Shown here piece by piece: positions 1 to 6,827 of a stretch of DNA of 64,000 bases (position 1 is the first letter of the stretch; the number at the start of each line of letters is the position of its first letter). The stretch covers positions 1 through 64,000 of the forward strand of contig JBGSKF010000143.1 of NCBI GenBank assembly GCA_041741375.1. The letters run 5' to 3'. The translations under genes and the position numbers were made by a program. The stretch is from OFTM291 sp041741375 (GTDB lineage Bacteria; Gemmatimonadota; Gemmatimonadetes; Gemmatimonadales; GWC2-71-9). The notes under the pieces were generated by a model, which was not told the origin of the DNA, ran no database searches, and saw only the letters and a program-made list of their open reading frames with translations.

Positions 1-132
1 AGGGTGGGGCCGGCGGTGTCGCTCCTGGTGGAGGGTGCCATCGTCACGGCGGTCATGGACCAGGCGAGCCGGGCGGCAACAGTGGCCCGGCGGGCGGCGC
101 GGACCCTGGTCCGCGCCGGGGACGCGGGATAG
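1..132 (+). CDS. TetR-family regulator, C-terminal end (partial)
   Basis: An open frame enters at base 1 and ends at a TAG at 130-132. The 43 residues include VEGAIVTAVMDQ followed by an Ala/Arg-rich helix, which is how the last ligand-domain helices of TetR/AcrR regulators usually end (an EGA-[IL]-x3 helix, then RAAxTLLxA). The DNA-binding part lies outside the window. The next gene downstream, a nitroreductase, has a TetR-style inverted repeat in its promoter. The simplest reading is a regulator/target pair like nemR-nemA, where an electrophile- or quinone-sensing repressor controls flavin reductases. Family assignment from the tail alone is only moderately secure. Confidence 0.55.
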   Translation, partial: RVGPAVSLLVEGAIVTAVMDQASRAATVARRAARTLVRAGDAG

Positions 133-168
133 GACGAGGGCACGGGAACCGGGGGGTGTTGCGGGGGC

Positions 169-197
169 TTGTGGACAGACCTGTCTGTTTATATACT
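169..197 (+). promoter_or_regulatory. Sigma70-like promoter with TetR-type operator in the spacer
   Basis: TTGTGG (169-174), a 17-base spacer and TATACT (192-197) form a good housekeeping promoter 32 bases before the nitroreductase ATG. The spacer holds an inverted repeat, ACAGAC-CT-GTCTGT (175-188), with six-base perfect arms. A repressor bound there would cover both promoter boxes. The arms resemble TetR/NemR-class operators, which fits the TetR tail just upstream. Confidence 0.7.
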
Positions 198-229
198 GGT
201 CCCCGACCCTTCACTCGGAGCCACCGCAC

Positions 230-847
230 ATGCACACGCTCGACGCCATCTACGCCCGCCGGGCCGTCAAGCACTTCGACCCCGACCACCGTCTGACGGA
301 GGAGGAAGTCCGTACGCTGCTCGAGGCCGCCGTGCAGGCGCCCACCGCCTTCAACATGCAGAACTGGCGCCTCGTACACGTGGCCGATCCGGCACTCCGG
401 CGCGAGATCCGCGCAGCCGCGAGCGACCAGGCCCAGGTCACGGACGCCTCGCTCCTCCTCGTGCTGACGGCCGACCTCCGGGCATGGGCGCGCGCGCCCC
501 AGCGCTACTGGCGCGAGGCCCCCTCCGATGTCGCCACGATGCTGGTGAACTGGATGGGCCCGTTCTACGAGGGCAAGGAACAGCTCCAGCGCGACGAGGC
601 GATGCGCTCCTGCGGGATCGCCGGACAGACGATCATGCTCGCCGCCAAGGCCATGGGCTACGACTCCTGTCCCATGATCGGTTTCGATCCCGAGCGCGTG
701 GGCCGGCTGATCGCGCTGCCCGAGGATCACGTGATTGGGTTCCTGGTGGCGGTGGGCAGGGCGGTGAAGCCGACATGGCCCAAGCCCGGTCAGCTGCCCC
801 TCGACGAAGTGGTCGTCCGCGACCGGTTCACCCCCTCGGCGGCCTGA
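230..847 (+). CDS. Nitroreductase family protein
   Basis: FMN-dependent NAD(P)H oxidoreductase of the nitroreductase fold, 205 residues, which is the usual length. The N-terminal RRAVKHFDP (10-18) matches the family's R-[RS]-x-[RK]-x-F/[YF] phosphate-contacting segment. QAPTAFNMQNW (36-46) is the usual Ser/Thr-Asn FMN-binding stretch, and the late helix around 130-147 (GIAGQTIMLAAKAMGYDS) is the conserved helix that leads into the second FMN-contact loop. The start at 230 was chosen because the frame upstream crosses the promoter and operator. It reduces nitro-compounds or quinones; the substrate cannot be told. It is followed 50 bases later by a nitronate monooxygenase, so the two probably form a nitro-compound/electrophile detoxification unit under the TetR regulator. 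Confidence 0.88.
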   Translation: MHTLDAIYARRAVKHFDPDHRLTEEEVRTLLEAAVQAPTAFNMQNWRLVHVADPALRREIRAAASDQAQVTDASLLLVLTADLRAWARAPQRYWREAPSDVATMLVNWMGPFYEGKEQLQRDEAMRSCGIAGQTIMLAAKAMGYDSCPMIGFDPERVGRLIALPEDHVIGFLVAVGRAVKPTWPKPGQLPLDEVVVRDRFTPSAA

Positions 848-897
848 GTCGCGGCCGGTACACGTCAGCGTCATCAACCAGGGATCACGCCAAAGTC

Positions 898-1989
898 ATG
901 TGGAACCACACGCGCTTCGCTCGGCTGACGGGCATCCGCTACCCGATCGTTCAGGGGCCGTTCGGCGGCGGCCTGTCGTCCGTGGCGCTCACGAGTGCGG
1001 TTTCGCGCGCGGGGGGGCTCGGATCGTTCGGCGGGCAGCCGTACACGGCGGCGGAACTGGTGGCGACCGGAATCGAGATTCGCCGGGCCACCGACCGGCC
1101 GTTCAACCTGAACCTCTGGGTCGGTGACCGGGACGAGTCGCTGGGCAGCTTCGGGGCGGCGGACTGGGCCCGACTGGTGGACCTCTTCACTCCTTACTTT
1201 CACGAGCTTGGGCTGCCGCTCCCCGAGCGGCCGACCGAACTCGGCCCCCGTTTCGAGGACCAGGTCGAGGCAATCTTTGCCATCAGGCCCGCGGTGTTCA
1301 GTTTCGTCTACGGCATCCCCGGGTCCGGCATCCTCGAGCGGTGCCGCGCCCTCGGCATCGTGACCCTTGGGGCGGCCACAACAGTGGAGGAAGCGGTGGT
1401 GCTTGAGGAGGCCGGGGTGGATGCGGTGGTGGCCACCGGCCTGGAGGCCGGCGGGCACCGGGTGTCGTTCCTCCGCTCCGCCGAGGAATCGCTCACCGGA
1501 CTCGTCGCGTTGGTGCCGCAGGTGGCGGATCGCGTGCGCATACCTGTGGTGGCGGCGGGGGGCATCGCCGATGCCCGTGGCGTGCGGGCCGCGCTGGCCC
1601 TGGGGGCGGACGCGGTGCAGATCGGTACCGCGTTCCTCGCCACTGAGGAGTCGAATGCCAACGCGCTGCATCGGGAGCGGCTCCTCTCGCCCTCGGCACG
1701 GGAGACCACCCTCACGCGTGTCTTCACCGGGCGGCTCGCTCGGGGCCTCCGGAACCGGCTGACCGAGGAACTCCGCGGTCATGAGCACCTGTTTGCCCCT
1801 TACCCACTCCAGGGCCTCCTGATGCGGGCGCTCCGGGGGTATCCCGCCACGGAGGGGGCGAACGGCGAGCTGCAGGCGCACTGGGCGGGGCAGTCGGCGG
1901 CTCTGGTGCACCACCGGCGAGCGGAGGAACTGCTCGCCAGTCTGGTCCGGGGTATGGATACCGGATTCGGACAGCGAGACAACGCCTGA
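898..1989 (+). CDS. Nitronate monooxygenase (2-nitropropane dioxygenase family)
   Basis: FMN-dependent TIM-barrel enzyme that oxidises alkyl nitronates (for example propionate 3-nitronate) to aldehydes and nitrite. The 363-residue product has the N-terminal PIVQGPFGGG (15-24), a GLEAGGHR loop near 182-190 where the family carries its catalytic-base region, VVAAGGIADARG (about 217) and GADAVQIGTAFL (about 236), the last two contributing to the FMN phosphate site. ATG at 898 aligns with the usual start just before the first beta strand; the open frame upstream is a shadow of the nitroreductase. It likely shares the upstream promoter. A related quinone reductase or enoyl-ACP reductase (FabK-like) is the less likely alternative because of the EAGGH segment. 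Confidence 0.88.
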   Translation: MWNHTRFARLTGIRYPIVQGPFGGGLSSVALTSAVSRAGGLGSFGGQPYTAAELVATGIEIRRATDRPFNLNLWVGDRDESLGSFGAADWARLVDLFTPYFHELGLPLPERPTELGPRFEDQVEAIFAIRPAVFSFVYGIPGSGILERCRALGIVTLGAATTVEEAVVLEEAGVDAVVATGLEAGGHRVSFLRSAEESLTGLVALVPQVADRVRIPVVAAGGIADARGVRAALALGADAVQIGTAFLATEESNANALHRERLLSPSARETTLTRVFTGRLARGLRNRLTEELRGHEHLFAPYPLQGLLMRALRGYPATEGANGELQAHWAGQSAALVHHRRAEELLASLVRGMDTGFGQRDNA

Positions 1990-2042
1990 CCTCGCAGGCA
2001 CTTTTCCCGAGGGGTGCGGGGCGAGAGGACCACGCAAAGCTG

Positions 2043-2330
2043 CTGTTCGCGCGAGGACGCTGAGGGTCTCCGCATGATATCCGTCGCTCCACGCCTTGCG
2101 CGCTGAGATCACGAGTTGTTTCGTGGGGTGGAAGGGCCTCCATCCTGCCGATGCCTTTGTGCCTCTGTGTTCTCTGTGGTTCAATCAGGGGTGAGGGGGG
2201 ATTCACCACAGAGGCCGCGGAAAACGCTGAGGGTCACCGCACGATATCCGTCGCTCCACGCCTTGCGCGCTGAGATCACGAGTTTTTGTGTGGGGTGAGG
2301 GGCCCCCATCCTGCCGATGCCTTTGTGCGA
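2043..2330. repeat. Two copies of a MITE-like dispersed repeat
   Basis: Two consecutive copies (about 2043-2190 and 2190-2330) share the core CGCTCCACGCCTTGCGCGCT and, about 60 bases on, ATCCTGCCGATGCC. The ends read CACAGAGG and CTCTGTGGT, which are inverted relative to each other. More copies lie at 6980-7100, 7080-7210 and 7240-7345, and an inverted one at 34540-34740. No open frame inside is conserved, so the element would be non-autonomous. Confidence 0.7.
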
Positions 2331-2427
2331 GGAGCCTGCCCCGAGCCGCGAGGGGACCTGAGGACGTCGTTCGGTGTCCGGACACCCCAAGTAAAGGCAC
2401 GGCCGCGTCGCGCCCCATCCCTGACGC

Positions 2428-2840
2428 AACCCCGTTGGGGTTGATGATCGTTGGGCTACCGAACCCGGGGTAGGCGCTGCCGCGCCAACCCCGGGTTATG
2501 AGGACACAACCCCTTCGGGGTTGGACGGCCAGGGTTACCCCGGAAATCCCGCGAAGCGAGGAGCCCTCGGGGTTACGGCCGTCCCCCCGGCCTCCACGCG
2601 GGGAATGCCCGCCGCGGCGAGGTAGCGCCTTCATCAGCGCGATAGCTCGCCTTCGATCGGGGCCCTGTGCGACAGCCCACGCAACCCCGTTGGGGTTGAT
2701 GATCGTGTGGGCTACCGAACCCGGGGTAGGCGCTGCTGCGCCAACCCCGGGCTATGAGGACACAACCCCTTCGGGGTTGGACGGCCAACGTCGCCCCGGA
2801 AATACCGCGAAGCGAGGAGCCCTGGGGGCTGCGGCCGCCC
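2428..2840. repeat. Tandem 255-bp hairpin repeat
   Basis: Two units offset by 255 bases (start points 2428 and 2683). Each holds AACCCCGTTGGGGTT, then a CCCGGGGTAGGCGCTGC segment, then AACCCCTTCGGGGTT; the first and last are strong stem-loops. A partial third copy is at 4020-4105. Similar hairpin repeats are common in large GC-rich genomes. I see no gene here. Confidence 0.75.
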
Positions 2841-2891
2841 TCCCGGCTTCCACACCGGCCGAGGACCGGTGGACAGCAGGTGCACGCCTTC
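2840..2891 (-). pseudogene. Short remnant of an M28 peptidase tail (copy 1)
   Basis: On the minus strand the segment reads VHLLSTGPRPVWKPGGRP, nearly the same as the ends of the two longer remnants at 3893-4012 and 4105-4340. It stops where the AHSA1 gene ends. No start or catalytic part is present. It is only a residue of the gene tail carried along with the adjacent hairpin repeat. Confidence 0.45.
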
Positions 2892-3377
2892 TCATGGTGT
2901 CGCCAGGGTAACGAGAAGCTCGTCCAACAGCTCGAACTGCTCGCCCGCCCCGCTCGTTCCGGAGCTGCCGGATTCGAGGGCGCCGTCGAGGGCTTGCTGG
3001 GAAGGATAGAGTTCGGTCAGGACCAGCAGCGTCTTGCCGTCCCTTTCCTCGAGGGTCACTGTGGTAATGGGACCATCGGCGCTCTCCTCGTTCGTCCAGA
3101 CGATGCGCGAGTGAGGGATCACTTCGATATACCTGCCGAAGAACGCCATGGGATCTGGGGCGGCAGGGTGGCTGAACACCAAGCGGTACGTGCCCCCCGT
3201 GCGAGCATCGGCCTCGCAGGAAATGAGGGAAATCCCGAACGAGGGCGGCACCCACCACTGCTTGAGCAACTGGGGATTGGTCCAGGCCTCGAACACGATG
3301 TGGGCAGGGCCATTGAAGGTGCGCGTGACGACCAGCTCACGCGCAGACCGTCGTTCTACCGTCGTGGGGTTCTTCAT
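2892..3377 (-). CDS. SRPBCC/AHSA1 domain protein
   Basis: 161-residue helix-grip protein of the AHSA1 (activator of Hsp90 ATPase 1-like) branch of SRPBCC. It opens with RELVVTRTFNGPAHIVFEAW and continues LKQWWVPPSFG, both diagnostic of the family. A GxYRLVF strand, the TTVTLEERDGKTLLVLT strand pair and the long C-terminal helix (EQFELLDELL) follow. ATG 3377 is preferred over an upstream ATG at 3437 because it lies just past the stop of the ArsR gene and has a GAGG box nine bases upstream. ArsR/AHSA1 pairs are common in bacteria; the second protein's ligand is generally unknown. Co-transcription from the ArsR promoter is likely. Confidence 0.85.
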   Translation of the reverse strand: MKNPTTVERRSARELVVTRTFNGPAHIVFEAWTNPQLLKQWWVPPSFGISLISCEADARTGGTYRLVFSHPAAPDPMAFFGRYIEVIPHSRIVWTNEESADGPITTVTLEERDGKTLLVLTELYPSQQALDGALESGSSGTSGAGEQFELLDELLVTLATP

Positions 3378-3408
3378 GGGGTTGGCCTCACGTTGCTGTG
3401 GGTGGGGA

Positions 3409-3768
3409 TCACGTTCCTTGTCCTCGTCGAGCGACACACTTCTCCCGCTTCAATTCGTCAACGATCCTGTCCAACTCGTCGAAGCGTGCGTCCCAGAGCT
3501 GGCGGTACCTCTCGATCCATGCCACCTCTTCCTCCAGTCGGCGCAAGCCGAGCCTGCACGTCCGCACCCGCCCGACCTTCTCCGTGGTGACGAGCCCCGC
3601 CTGCTCCAGGACGCCGACGTGCTTTTTCATGCCCGTGAGGGTCATGCGGAACCTCTCGGCAAGGTCCGTGATCGACGCGTCCGCATGCCCCAGCCGCTCC
3701 AGAATGCCGCGTCGGGTGGGGTCCGAGAGCGCGGCGAACGAGGCATTCAGGTGTCGTAACTGAACCAT
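3409..3768 (-). CDS. ArsR-family winged-helix transcriptional regulator
   Basis: 119-residue regulator. The order FAALSDPTRRGILERLGHADASITDLAERF, a recognition helix with MTLTGMKKHVGVLEQAGLV and a wing with TTEKVGRVRTCRL is the standard ArsR layout. There are no ELCVCDL-type metal cysteines, so this is a non-metal ArsR of the kind paired with AHSA1 proteins. The start at 3768 (MVQLRHLNASF) is supported by a perfect promoter placed so that the ATG is at or near the transcription start, and by an inverted repeat across the start codon. It likely represses itself and the AHSA1 gene. Confidence 0.88.
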   Translation of the reverse strand: MVQLRHLNASFAALSDPTRRGILERLGHADASITDLAERFRMTLTGMKKHVGVLEQAGLVTTEKVGRVRTCRLGLRRLEEEVAWIERYRQLWDARFDELDRIVDELKREKCVARRGQGT

Positions 3769-3804
3769 GTGGTTCAGTATAAGCAAACGAAGCAGCCTAT
3801 GCAA
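3761..3804 (-). promoter_or_regulatory. Promoter and autoregulatory operator of the ArsR gene, apparently leaderless
   Basis: On the minus strand TTGCAT (3804-3799), a 17-base spacer and TATACT (3781-3776) form a near-consensus promoter. TATACT is followed by only seven bases before the ATG (3768-3766), so the transcript would begin at or next to the start codon. TGAACCA-CA-TGGTTCA (3776-3761), a perfect seven-base inverted repeat, spans the start codon and is the likely ArsR operator. Confidence 0.75.
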
Positions 3805-3892
3805 GGGGAGGCGGGGCGAGGGCGTGTAGCACCACGGCGGGCCGGCGGTACCCCCTCCCGAACCGAGTTCGGACGGCCAAGCCGGGAACGGG

Positions 3893-4012
3893 CTACGGCC
3901 GCCCTCCCGGCTTCCACTCGGGTCGAGGACCGGTGGACGGCAGATGCACTGCGCGAGCGGCGGCCTCGATCACCGCGGTCAGGTGGTCCCCCTCACCATC
4001 GGGCCAGTCCTC
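3893..4012 (-). pseudogene. Remnant of an M28 peptidase tail (copy 2)
   Basis: The minus strand reads DGEGDHLTAVIEAAARAVHLP and then STGPRPEWKPGGRP before a TAG at 3895-3893. This is the final helix and tail of an M28-type aminopeptidase (compare copy 3 at 4105-4340, which also keeps the HSDYHHPRDEA motif). Everything before the last helix is missing, and hairpin-repeat sequence follows on both sides. Confidence 0.5.
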
Positions 4013-4104
4013 GACAGCCCACGCAACCCCAACGGGGTTGGACGGCCAGGGTTACCCCGGAAATCCCGCGAAACCAGAAGCCTGTCGCCTTCAGATTTCC
4101 CTCG

Positions 4105-4340
4105 GGGTTGAGGCCGTCTTCCCGGTTTCCACTCCGGGCGAGGGACCCGGGGACAGCAGGTGCACGGCGCGGGCGGCGGTCTCGATCGTTGCGGTCATGT
4201 GGTCCCCGTCGACCAACCGGGCCTCATCCCGCGGGTGGTGGTAGTCGGAGTGCAAATTGAAACTGGAGAGGTATGCGCCGGGATGCCGGCCACGGCAAAG
4301 CGATAGTTGTCGCTCCGCCGACGATCATGAGGGCGCTGGA
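4105..4340 (-). pseudogene. Decayed M28-family peptidase C-terminus (copy 3), frameshifted
   Basis: On the minus strand RSDNYRFAVAGIPAHT is in one frame and AYLSSFNLHSDYHHPRDEA continues in another, with a one-base shift near 4270. Together they give the M28 motif order RSDxxxF...GIPAHTLSSF..HSDYHxPxDE, which holds the last zinc-ligand region of the family. It continues into DGDHMTATIETAARAVHLL and then a second shift before PRPEWKPGRRP. Nothing upstream of about 4340 could be aligned. It is clearly non-functional and marks where a peptidase gene once ended. Confidence 0.65.
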
Positions 4341-4482
4341 CGCGCACACCGCGATAAGCATGCAGACGCTCCCCCCCAGGCTTGGGCACCCACGCGCCGA
4401 GGGGCAGCTTCCCGGACCTCACGAGCGCAACCCCGATTCACAATGCACCAGGGAGGTCTCGGCAACCAAGGCCGGTCTTGCG

Positions 4483-4542
4483 GCCCAACGCTCCGGTTCA
4501 ACGGCGGCGCGCAGCTCCGTCCGCTGGAACCGGGTGCCAGCC
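4483..4542 (-). other. attC-like site (decayed) after the CPBP gene
   Basis: Minus strand: CCGGTTC...GAACCGG forms a long imperfect stem with extra unpaired bases on the 5' arm, and CGGAGC then separates it from GTTGGGC (4489-4483), a perfect match to the integron core site GTTRRRY. The partner box expected near 4535-4542 is poorly conserved. Position (about 40 bases past a stop codon) and orientation match the better site at 6121-6186. Confidence 0.45.
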
Positions 4543-4576
4543 GTCATGCTCCTGTTCTGGTGCCCTCCCGTCGGCC

Positions 4577-5329
4577 TTACACCTTGCCAAGAGCAAGAGC
4601 GACAGCGGTGGTTGCCGTGTTGACGACCAGGTGAAGCGCCGCGGAGCTCCTCCACGTGTGGCGCTGAGCCAGAGTTCCACAGATGCTCCCAAACGCAACC
4701 AATGTGAGGAAGCGGCCCCACGAGGCATCCACGATTACGTGTTTGAGCGAAAAGACGATCGCGGTGGTTCCAATGGCCATGGCGCCAGGAAACACTCGCA
4801 GCAAATGCGCCTGAATCACCCCGCGCCACAGGTACTCTTCCGCGACGGGGACGAGGATCCCGTTGACGGCGAGTAGGGCTAGAACCTCCAACACGGGCGC
4901 CGCATGCGGAAACCAGACAACGGCATTTCGGACACTGCTGACCCACATAGGAAGGCGCAGGCCAGCCCACAGCCACTGATCAACATCCGGTAGCACCACG
5001 AGGCTGAGCATCAGCCCCAACAGCCACGGCGTAAAGGTCCAGCGAGTCACGAAATCGCGCAATGCCTGCCCCAACTCGCGGAGCTCGTGGTGCCAATTGG
5101 CATGTGCGAGCGAACCCACGGCGACGGTCAACAAGGAATAGGCCATCGCCAAAGCCAGCATATCGTTGACGCGCAGGCTACCCACGGTTGGCATCCAGAA
5201 CAGGACGTAATGCCGAAGGACGTATTCGCTGGCGACAACCACGCCCATGACGACCGCAGCCATGGCGACAGTGGTGAAGAGGGTGGCCGGCTGCTCGGGC
5301 TTGTCGACCAGCGCGTGCTGGTTCATCAC
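4577..5329 (-). CDS. CPBP family intramembrane metalloprotease (CAAX/Abi)
   Basis: 250-residue polytopic membrane protein of the CPBP (CAAX prenyl protease 2/bacteriocin-processing) family. The three signature motifs are present: EEYLWRG (E164, E165, R169), FSLKH (F193, H197) and HLVVN (H233, N237). Hydrophobic segments lie at about 16-38, 56-74, 101-117, 145-162 and 186-225. Known members cleave near the membrane interface; some give bacteriocin self-immunity, most have unknown substrates. It is 67 bases downstream of the VIT1-like gene on the same strand, and both lie between two attC-like sites, so they may have arrived as one two-gene cassette. Start: first of two adjacent ATGs. Confidence 0.85.
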   Translation of the reverse strand: MMNQHALVDKPEQPATLFTTVAMAAVVMGVVVASEYVLRHYVLFWMPTVGSLRVNDMLALAMAYSLLTVAVGSLAHANWHHELRELGQALRDFVTRWTFTPWLLGLMLSLVVLPDVDQWLWAGLRLPMWVSSVRNAVVWFPHAAPVLEVLALLAVNGILVPVAEEYLWRGVIQAHLLRVFPGAMAIGTTAIVFSLKHVIVDASWGRFLTLVAFGSICGTLAQRHTWRSSAALHLVVNTATTAVALALGKV

Positions 5330-5396
5330 GCTCCCGTGTTCAAGCCGGCGCTGCGCGTTGCGGGCCTGCTCGTTCGATGGCGCATCGCCAGGTAAC

Positions 5397-6086
5397 TCAC
5401 GCTGCCACCCCGAAGAGCGCGCCTACCCCAGCGGTCAACGCCATTGCCAAGGCACCCCAGAAGGTGACGCGTGAGGCGGCAACAATCACCGGGGCGCCGC
5501 CTGCTTTGGCGGACAGCGAACCCAACAATGCAAGAAACAAGAGCGAACTGCCCGAGACAGCCCACATGAGCGCGAAAGTCGGCGACAACAAGACGATGAG
5601 AAGCGGGAGAGCGGCGCCCACCGCAAATGTGCCGGCGGAAGCGAGCGCGGCCTGAATGGGACGAGCCGCCAAGGTATCGGAGATACCCAGTTCATCACGC
5701 GCATGTGCACCCAGTGCATCATGCTGCATCAATTGGCCAGCCACAGTGGAGGCGAGTGCCACGTCTAGCCCCCGCGTGACGTAGATCGCCGCGAGCTCCG
5801 CTTGCTCCTGTTCGGGGTCGGCGACCAATTCTCTACTCTCTCGGGCCAGATCGGCGCGCTCGGTATCGGCCTGTGAACTGACCGACACGTACTCGCCGGC
5901 AGCCATTGACATAGCTCCAGCGACGAGGCCGGCAACGCCCGTGACCAAGATGCCCTGAGAATCAGCCCCCGCTGCAGCAACGCCCAAGACAAGACTGGCC
6001 GTGGAGACAATTCCGTCATTTGCACCAAGAACAGCCGCACGAAGCCAGCCGATCCGCTGTGTTCTATGTCTTTCGGCATGCCTCAT
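5397..6086 (-). CDS. VIT1/CCC1-family transporter
   Basis: 229-residue membrane protein of the VIT1/CCC1 (iron/manganese vacuolar-type transporter) family. The N-terminal GWLRAAVLGANDGIVSTASL (13-32) is the family's hallmark first helix, followed by GLVAGAMSMAAGEYVSVSSQ, the metal-path helix. The acidic cytosolic helix region (ESRELVADPEQEQAELA) and the C-terminal pair of helices (about 155-225) follow. ATG 6086 is chosen over an upstream ATG at 6263 because AAGGA sits seven bases before it and the longer version would overlap the toxin gene. Members export Fe2+ or Mn2+ from the cytosol; which metal is unknown here. It starts 35 bases after the attC-like site, a typical cassette spacing. Confidence 0.85.
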   Translation of the reverse strand: MRHAERHRTQRIGWLRAAVLGANDGIVSTASLVLGVAAAGADSQGILVTGVAGLVAGAMSMAAGEYVSVSSQADTERADLARESRELVADPEQEQAELAAIYVTRGLDVALASTVAGQLMQHDALGAHARDELGISDTLAARPIQAALASAGTFAVGAALPLLIVLLSPTFALMWAVSGSSLLFLALLGSLSAKAGGAPVIVAASRVTFWGALAMALTAGVGALFGVAA

Positions 6087-6120
6087 ACGGCGTTCCTTAT
6101 CGTGAGAGGTGTCTGACGAC

Positions 6121-6186
6121 GCCCAACGCCCTGCCGACAACCTGCGGGGGGCGCAGGGGACCGCCAGGTTCATCGGCTTGTTATGC
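6121..6186 (-). other. attC-like recombination site
   Basis: Read on the minus strand this 66-base stretch has the four-box layout of an integron attC: R'' GCATAAC, L'' GCCGATGAACCTG, an apical loop, L' CAGGTTGTCGGC, five bases, and R' GTTGGGC. R' matches GTTRRRY exactly. L'' and L' pair over 12 positions with one extra base on L'', the asymmetry that sets strand choice in true attC sites. The TAA of the toxin gene lies inside R'', as is usual in gene cassettes. Confidence 0.65.
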
Positions 6187-6483
6187 ACTATCCGGATCAC
6201 GTGGCTCACCGGGCAGTGGGGCCCCATGCCACACGCCGACGACCCACGCTGTCCGCGCTCCAATCCGATAGAAAAACCGGTACGGGCGAATGATCACTTC
6301 TCGAAATGGCAGGTCAGGAAACTCCGGAAGTACCCGCCCTGACTCGGGGAAGTCGTCCAGCCGGCGAAGCACCTTCAGCGCTCGTTCATAGAATCGGCGA
6401 GCGGCGAACGGCCGATCCTTGAGAAGGTGGGCGATCACCGTGAGGAACTGCTGCTCCCCGGCGGGGGTGAACCGGACCCTCAC
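6181..6483 (-). CDS. RelE/ParE-superfamily toxin
   Basis: 100-residue basic protein with the RelE/ParE fold order: beta strand RVRFTPAGEQQF, helices ending in RRFYERALKVLRRL, then LPFREVIIRPYRFFYRI and a last strand AWVVGVWHGA. The YRFFYRI strand is the family's most recognisable motif. It overlaps the antitoxin gene by four bases (ATGA), the usual coupling in these pairs. RelE members cut mRNA on the ribosome and ParE members poison gyrase; the sequence does not settle which. Its stop codon lies within an attC-like box, so the pair looks like an integron-type toxin-antitoxin cassette, a class known to stabilise cassette arrays. Confidence 0.85.
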   Translation of the reverse strand: MRVRFTPAGEQQFLTVIAHLLKDRPFAARRFYERALKVLRRLDDFPESGRVLPEFPDLPFREVIIRPYRFFYRIGARTAWVVGVWHGAPLPGEPRDPDSA

Positions 6484-6761
6484 CGCCCGGCATCACGAAG
6501 CAGACGGTCGGCCTCCGCGAGGACAGCGTCGAGGGACCTTCCCTTGCCCTCGCTGATTTCCTGGTCGCCCTGGGCCAACAGCCGGAGAATCTGGCGCTCG
6601 CGTTCTCCCTGCTCGAAGGCCTCGACGCTGAGCATGACCGCAGCCGCCCGGCCTCGTTGGGTAATGATGACAGGCTCCGCGGAGCGCTGGACCTGCTTCA
6701 GTGCCCGTGCCGCGTCCTGGCGGAAGTCAGTAATGGGGATGAGGTCCGGTACCTTGGCCAT
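6480..6761 (-). CDS. Phd/YefM-type antitoxin
   Basis: 93-residue antitoxin. DLIPITDFRQDAARALKQVQ is the Phd/YefM N-terminal DNA-binding segment and PVIITQRGRAAAVMLSVEAFE is the strand-helix core; the acidic C-terminal tail (AQGDQEISEGKGRSLDAVLAEA) would wrap the toxin. The ATG at 6761 is used; an in-frame TTG at 6791 would add ten unlikely residues. It precedes and overlaps the RelE-like toxin, and such antitoxins normally repress their own operon. Confidence 0.85.
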   Translation of the reverse strand: MAKVPDLIPITDFRQDAARALKQVQRSAEPVIITQRGRAAAVMLSVEAFEQGERERQILRLLAQGDQEISEGKGRSLDAVLAEADRLLRDAGR

Positions 6762-6785
6762 TTTGCTGAGCCTCGTTAAGCGTAT

Positions 6786-6792
6786 GTCCAAC
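6786..6792 (-). other. Possible upstream integron core site
   Basis: GTTGGAC on the minus strand matches GTTRRRY and lies 24 bases before the antitoxin ATG, where a cassette boundary would be expected. No paired attC arms are visible upstream, because a CACAGAG-type repeat begins almost at once. As a seven-base match alone it is weak; it gains weight only from the two attC-like sites at the ends of the following genes. Confidence 0.3.
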
Positions 6793-6827
6793 AGTACGTC
6801 TGGCCACGGCGCCGCGCAAGGGCAGGA

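Noticed and set aside
4195..4422. Small minus-strand open frame as an independent gene
   Set aside because: It is the decayed M28 tail in the wrong frame for half its length.
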